Assembly: GCA_036346275.1 (NCBI GenBank) | Contig: CM070711.1 | Span: forward strand, 46,067,435 to 46,131,434 | DNA: 64,000 bases | Direction: 5' to 3' | From: Otatea glauca | Taxonomy: Eukaryota > Streptophyta > Magnoliopsida > Poales > Poaceae | In this document: positions 59,817 to 64,000 of the stretch, one piece after another | Numbering within the stretch: the stretch's first letter is position 1 | Layout of the letters: every line of letters starts with the position of its first letter | Made by a program: the position numbers and the translations under genes | The notes under the pieces: generated by a model | What the model was told of the DNA's origin: nothing | Databases searched by the model: none | What the model saw: the letters and a program-made list of their open reading frames with translations, nothing else

Positions 59817-60066
59817 GCAAATCTAGCCCCTTGTAAATATAATTGCAAAAATAGCCAATCTCTCATCGCGAAAGCGCCAGAAGGTGACACCTTCTGTGCT
59901 CCTCGCCCCACGGAAGCACCTATCGTGCTCGGGCATCACGACAACAAAGTGGTAGGTGCTTCTGTGGTGCAGGAGTGCGAAAGGTAATACGTGTCACCTT
60001 TCGGTGCTATCACGGTAAAAAAATTGGACTATTTTTGTAATTGTGTACAAAAAGAGACCAAATTTA
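59817..60066. repeat. Fold-back element (long imperfect inverted repeat)
   Basis: The outer arms GCAAAAATAGCCAA (from 59844) and TTGGACTATTTTTGTAATT (to 60042) are inverted copies. Inner arms also pair: AGAAGGTGACACC with GTGTCACCTTTC, and CGGAAGCACCTA with TAGGTGCTTCTG. The whole 250 bp could form one hairpin. No coding. Confidence 0.75.
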
Positions 60067-60218
60067 CTAATAAAATTTGCTATAGGACTAAAAAACGATG
60101 ATTTATAGATTAACCTCTCTGCGCTGTTCCTGTGCTTCACTTCTCACATCAAATCTAGGGCCCCTCTTTTAAGAAATAAAAAGCAACGCCGCTGAGCTGG
60201 CTATTAATGAGTTGATCG

Positions 60219-60446
60219 TGTTAAGGAACCTCGCTATCGAATAGTCCGGGGTTCCCGAACAGATCTGAATTGGAGAACAGAAAGAGAGAGAGACACGTGT
60301 TTAGGGAGAGCAACAGCGGAAATTCTTTATTACTAATGATTTCTGGTACATAGGGGGGGACCCCCCTTCTCCTTTTATAGCGCTCATCTAGGGTTTAGGC
60401 TAAGGGACCAGCATGGGCCTTCATGGGCCTTTAGGGTTTCCCAACA
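60219..60446 (-). repeat. Copia 3' LTR, 228 bp
   Basis: TG...CA with TGTT/AACA termini. A minus-strand TATAAAAGG lies near 60375-60383. Confidence 0.82.
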
Positions 60447-60699
60447 CTCCCCCTTGGGCCCTTTGCCGCGAGATGCATATGCCTCATTAAAACTCCAGAA
60501 AAACCCAGTGGGAAAAATACTTGGAGAAAGAGTACATAGCATACGCTTACTATGTTGCACGAATTGCCTCGTTAAAACCTTATGCAAGAAAACTTCATGA
60601 AAAACTTGCTAAGGAAAAAGAGTACAATTCTCCCAACTTCAATTGCTAATCTTCGAGATTCATATTGGGTATTCATAATTCATAAAATCTTTGAGATTT

Positions 60700-62220
60700 A
60701 TGTGGGAGTATGTGAAATATCTCCCCCTGAAATCTGCACTTCTCTAAGTCTCATCATCCCAATTCCTTTCACGCACCTTTCAAAGGTAGATGCTGGGAGT
60801 GATTTGGTGAACAAATCTGCAAGATTTTCACATGACTTAGTATGCAATATGTTGATCTCGTTCATCTTATGCAATTCGTGAGCATAGAAGAACTTGGGGT
60901 TGATATGCTTCGTGAGATTACTCTTCACATAACCCATCGTGCTTGGGCAACACAAGTGCATTATCTTCATAAATTATTGTGGAGTTTGCTCAATGTTCAA
61001 ACCACATGACTTACGGATGTGGTGAACCATTCTTCCGAGCCATGCACATTCACGAGATGCTTCATACAAAGCAATGATTTCCGAGTGGTTTGTCAACGCG
61101 TCGAGACAAGAGTGCGCTTAGACGACTTCCAAGAAATTGCTGTTCCTCCACATAGGAAAACATAGCGGTTTGGGACTTGCCAAGATGCGGGTCCGATAAG
61201 TACCCGGCATCGCATAGCCAACCAAATTCAATTCATTATTTCTTCGAAGAAAATGCATCGAGGTCTTTGATTCCTTGGAGGTAACGAAGATGTCCTTGAT
61301 CCTTTCCAATGCCTTTTGGTGGGTTCGCCTGCATCGAGCTAGCAAATTCACAGTAACGCAATGTCCGGTCTAGTGCTATTCGCAAGGTACATGAGCGCTC
61401 CAACTGCACTCAAATATGGAAATTCTGCTCCCAGGACTTCCTCCCCCTCTTCTCTAGGTCTGTATGGGTCTAGGTCTGCTTGGAGTGACCTTCCGACCAT
61501 TGGAGTCTTTGCAGGATATGCTTTTTCAAATCCAAAACCTTTCCAACACTTTCTGTGTGTAGGTTGATTGATGTACCAAGATTCCTCCTTGGACATGTTC
61601 AAGCTGCAAGCCTAAACAAAACTTGGTTTTACCCAAATCCTTCATTTCAAACTCAGACTTCAAGTATGAGCATGCCTCTTCAATTTCTTCATCCGTCCCA
61701 ATGATGTTCAAGTCATCTACATAGACGGAGATTATCTGAATCCATTCGGGATCGTCAGATAAACACACATGGACAATCTTCATTGTTTGTGTAGCCTTTC
61801 TTGCGAGAAAGTCACTCAGCGATTGTACCACATTCTTCTGATCGCTTCACCCATACGGTGATTTCTCCAATTTCACATGTACATGTTTCTATTTGCTCCG
61901 TCTTGGTTGGGATAGGAATTCCTTAGGTACTTTCATGTATATCTCGAATCCAAGTTTCCATACAAATATCTTTGTGACAACATCCATTAGCTTCATTCTC
62001 AACTTCAAGTTGACTGCCATTGAGATCAAATATCTAAAGGTAATTCCTCCCATGACCGGAGAATAGGTTTCTTCATAATCAACTCGAACGTTGAGTGAAA
62101 CCTTGAGCTACAAGCCTTGCTTTGTACCTTACAACCGTTGTTTTCGTTTCTCTTAGAACAAAGACCCATTTGTGACCTCTGGGGTTTATATGGGGAGGTG
62201 TGCGGCACGGGCTCAAACAC
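60700..62220 (-). pseudogene. Copia RNase H and reverse transcriptase relics
   Basis: RT: IISVYVDDLNIIGTDEEIEE (about 61675-61740) with the YVDD box, FEMKDLGKTKFCLGLQLEH (about 61610-61665). Connection: AVGALMYLANSTRPDIA (about 61355-61405). RNase H: HINPKFFYAHELHKMNEINI (about 60860-60915) and NLADLFTKSLPASTFERCV (about 60768-60825). Many frame changes lie between pieces. Confidence 0.85.
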
Positions 62221-64000
62221 CTCTCTCTTGTTCGAGAGACTAACTCTGCAGATGATTGCCTTTTTCCATTCTTCCCAATCTAGCCTTTTCTTACACTCTG
62301 CGAGAGATGCAGGCTCGAGATCATGATCAATGATCGAGGCAATCTTCTTTGCAAAGTATGCATCAATGTTGGTCGTTGCTCTATTCAGGGATTCTCTGTT
62401 ATTACAAAGTTTATGGCCATTTCTTCATGGGGTGCTTCATGCACTTCTACTTGCTCTTCACTGCTATTCCCTATCGCAGGAGCAAGTTCCTTTAGCTTTT
62501 CATCGCCTATGTGTGCGCACACATTATTTCCGACGGCTTCCTTCAGTGGAAGATTCAAGTCTGGAATTGCCTTTCCTGTTGGCTTCTTTCCAGTGCCAGG
62601 TCTCAACTGGCTCCCCTTCTTTCTTTGGGGCATTTTCGTGATTGGTTGTGGTAAGTCCTCTCGCCTTGATTTTCTCAGACGTCTCCGGGTACTTTGGGTT
62701 TGAGGAGCAGATTTCTGCTCTTTTCTTTGAGGCCTCGAGCAGTGTGGGATACCTTCTATTTTCTTTGGTATTTCCACCCTCTCAGTGCGTTCCTTGCGGG
62801 TACATGCGACTTAACCACGCCTTTGGATCACAAAAATGATCAGCAGTTCATTGCTAAATTCGCAAATCAATTATCTTCGGACTTCTTGATTTGCTTCATT
62901 AGTGCGGGGTCATGTGCGGGGATCGGTGGAATGCCATATGATTTCCGACATTTTTCATCCAAAGGTTGATTTCTCCCTAATGACGGAAACGATCCTCGTC
63001 AAAAATGCAATCGTGAACCGGTCAGTATGCAAATCTCGATCATGGGTTCCAAATACCGATTATGGATGCACTCTCATAACCAACGATATCCCAGACTTGT
63101 GGAGAGGGCCCATTGCGATCACGAGGGGTGGTATAGGTACATATACCATACACCCAAATTTTCTAAGATGGGAGATCTTGGGATGATCCGTGCACAAGTT
63201 GCATAGGAGAATGGATGTTGTAGGCGACGGTCTAAAATTGATAAGAGCTGCTGCGTGCAGATGCGTGTCCCCAAAAAGTGTTGGGTAAGTTACAACTCGC
63301 AAAAGCGGTCCGGCAATGAACTTAATCCTCTTTATTAGTGCTTACGCTAGTCCATTCTGCGTATGGGCGTGCGGTCTGAGTGCTCAATCGCTATCCCCTG
63401 TTCTTTGTGCAATAATCATCAAATGCCTTTGAAGTAAATTCTCGGCATTGTCCATTCTAATGGACTTCACGCGATGATCGTGGAAAGCATACTTAATTCT
63501 TATGATCTGCGAGATCACTTTGCAAAAGCATGGTTTCTTGTTGACAACAAGCATACATGCGACCATTTCGAGGAAGCATCGATGAGCACCATAAAGTATC
63601 GAAACGGCCACGACAGGGCTGAATCGGACCGCAAATATCCCCGGATGCGTTCCAGAATGCAGGATTTCACTTTGCACTTTCATGACGGAGGGTCTAGTTA
63701 TTAATTTCCGTGGCACATGCAGGCACACAAAATCTTCATGATTCGGGAAATTTTTAACATTAATGCCATGACCTTGTGAGTTGTTCACTATATTTCTCAT
63801 CATTCTAAGACCGGGATGACCTAATCTACCATGCCATAAAGAAAATAACTCGAGCTTCTAAAAGCAGTCTTCAAGGAAGTATACACTTGGTGCATGAATA
63901 TTCGTGTAGTACAACCCAGATTCATATGAGGGACATTTTTCTAATACCATTTTTCCACATACCGCGTGCTTCACAATGCACAAGTATTCTTTGCCATTCT
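62221..64000 (-). pseudogene. Copia integrase C-terminal region and linker
   Basis: Relics include LRKFGCMVYVPIPP (about 63120-63165, integrase C-terminal 'FG C' block) and, at 63384-63803, a stretch with YAFHDHRVKSIRMDNA resembling the second-Asp block (IRMDN), with stops between. 62385-62777 encodes a Lys/Arg-rich linker of the type that precedes copia RT. Confidence 0.7.

Larger units (their letters stand above)
60219..64000 (-). mobile_element. Ty1/copia retrotransposon, 3' part; continues past the window
   Basis: A short LTR (60219-60446) starts TGTTAAGG and ends CCCAACA on the + strand, followed by a polypurine tract (CTCCCCCTTGG at 60447) and minus-strand RNase H, RT and integrase relics in order. 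The 5' half and 5' LTR lie outside. The left flank GATCG (60214-60218) would be the target duplication. Confidence 0.85.

Noticed and set aside
1..64000. CRISPR arrays, bacterial operons or phage modules
   Set aside because: No regular direct repeats with unique spacers; gene structure, introns and element types are those of a plant nuclear genome.

Overview
The window is nuclear DNA from a flowering plant, almost certainly a grass (Poaceae). It contains spliceosomal-type exons and introns of broken plant genes, sirevirus and Tat-type LTR retrotransposons, multi-kilobase solo LTRs, a hAT transposon and a SINE-like insert. I cannot name the species. No gene in the window looks intact: it is a graveyard of gene relics and nested mobile elements.

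Layout. 1-11711 (+): a decayed copy of DDB1 (UV-damaged DNA-binding protein 1, the CUL4 ubiquitin-ligase adaptor). It keeps its exon order and most splice sites but has stops, frameshifts, a SINE-like insert (1521-1634), a 3.7-kb solo LTR in an intron (4421-8103, target duplication ATTAG) and a truncated LTR (8530-9571) where about 150 codons are missing. 12027-16545 (+): a decayed ABCF (GCN-type ATP-binding cassette) gene, cut in the middle by a hAT transposon (12346-15691, 8-bp target duplication). 16597-38717: a Ty3/gypsy element of Tat type (Tat1, +, target duplication CATAC). A sirevirus-type Ty1/copia element (26660-37800, minus) lies in its antisense accessory gene, together with a fragment of a second tandem sirevirus copy and a deletion that fuses the copia DNA to the Tat1 3' LTR. 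38723-40779: AT-rich non-coding DNA with two degenerate tandem-repeat fields. 40780-56605 (+): another gypsy integrase region, split by a second, full-length Tat element (Tat2, 41045-55914, minus, target duplication GTTTG). Tat2 is itself interrupted by a 3.2-kb solo LTR (44484-47648, target duplication AAAGC). 58157-59164 (+): the last two exons of a second DDB1 copy. 59817-60066: a fold-back inverted repeat. 60219 to the end: a Ty1/copia element (minus) that runs out of the window.

How the parts relate. The genes do not work together as a pathway. Their order records a history: a gene-bearing segment with two DDB1 copies and an ABCF copy was expanded by successive insertions. Five insertions show matching target-site duplications read directly on both sides (two Tat elements, two solo LTRs, one hAT), and the SINE-like insert adds a 15-bp duplication, so the layering is well supported.

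The most interesting biology is in the two Tat elements. Both carry, between pol and the 3' LTR, a long multi-exon gene on the opposite strand encoding a plant-mobile-domain-like protein with a coiled-coil tail. Both share an in-frame TAG at the same place between gag and protease. Both are saturated with the 7-mer AGCCGAT/ATCGGCT. Antisense accessory genes are known in the Tat lineage, so this is a good example rather than a wholly new system.
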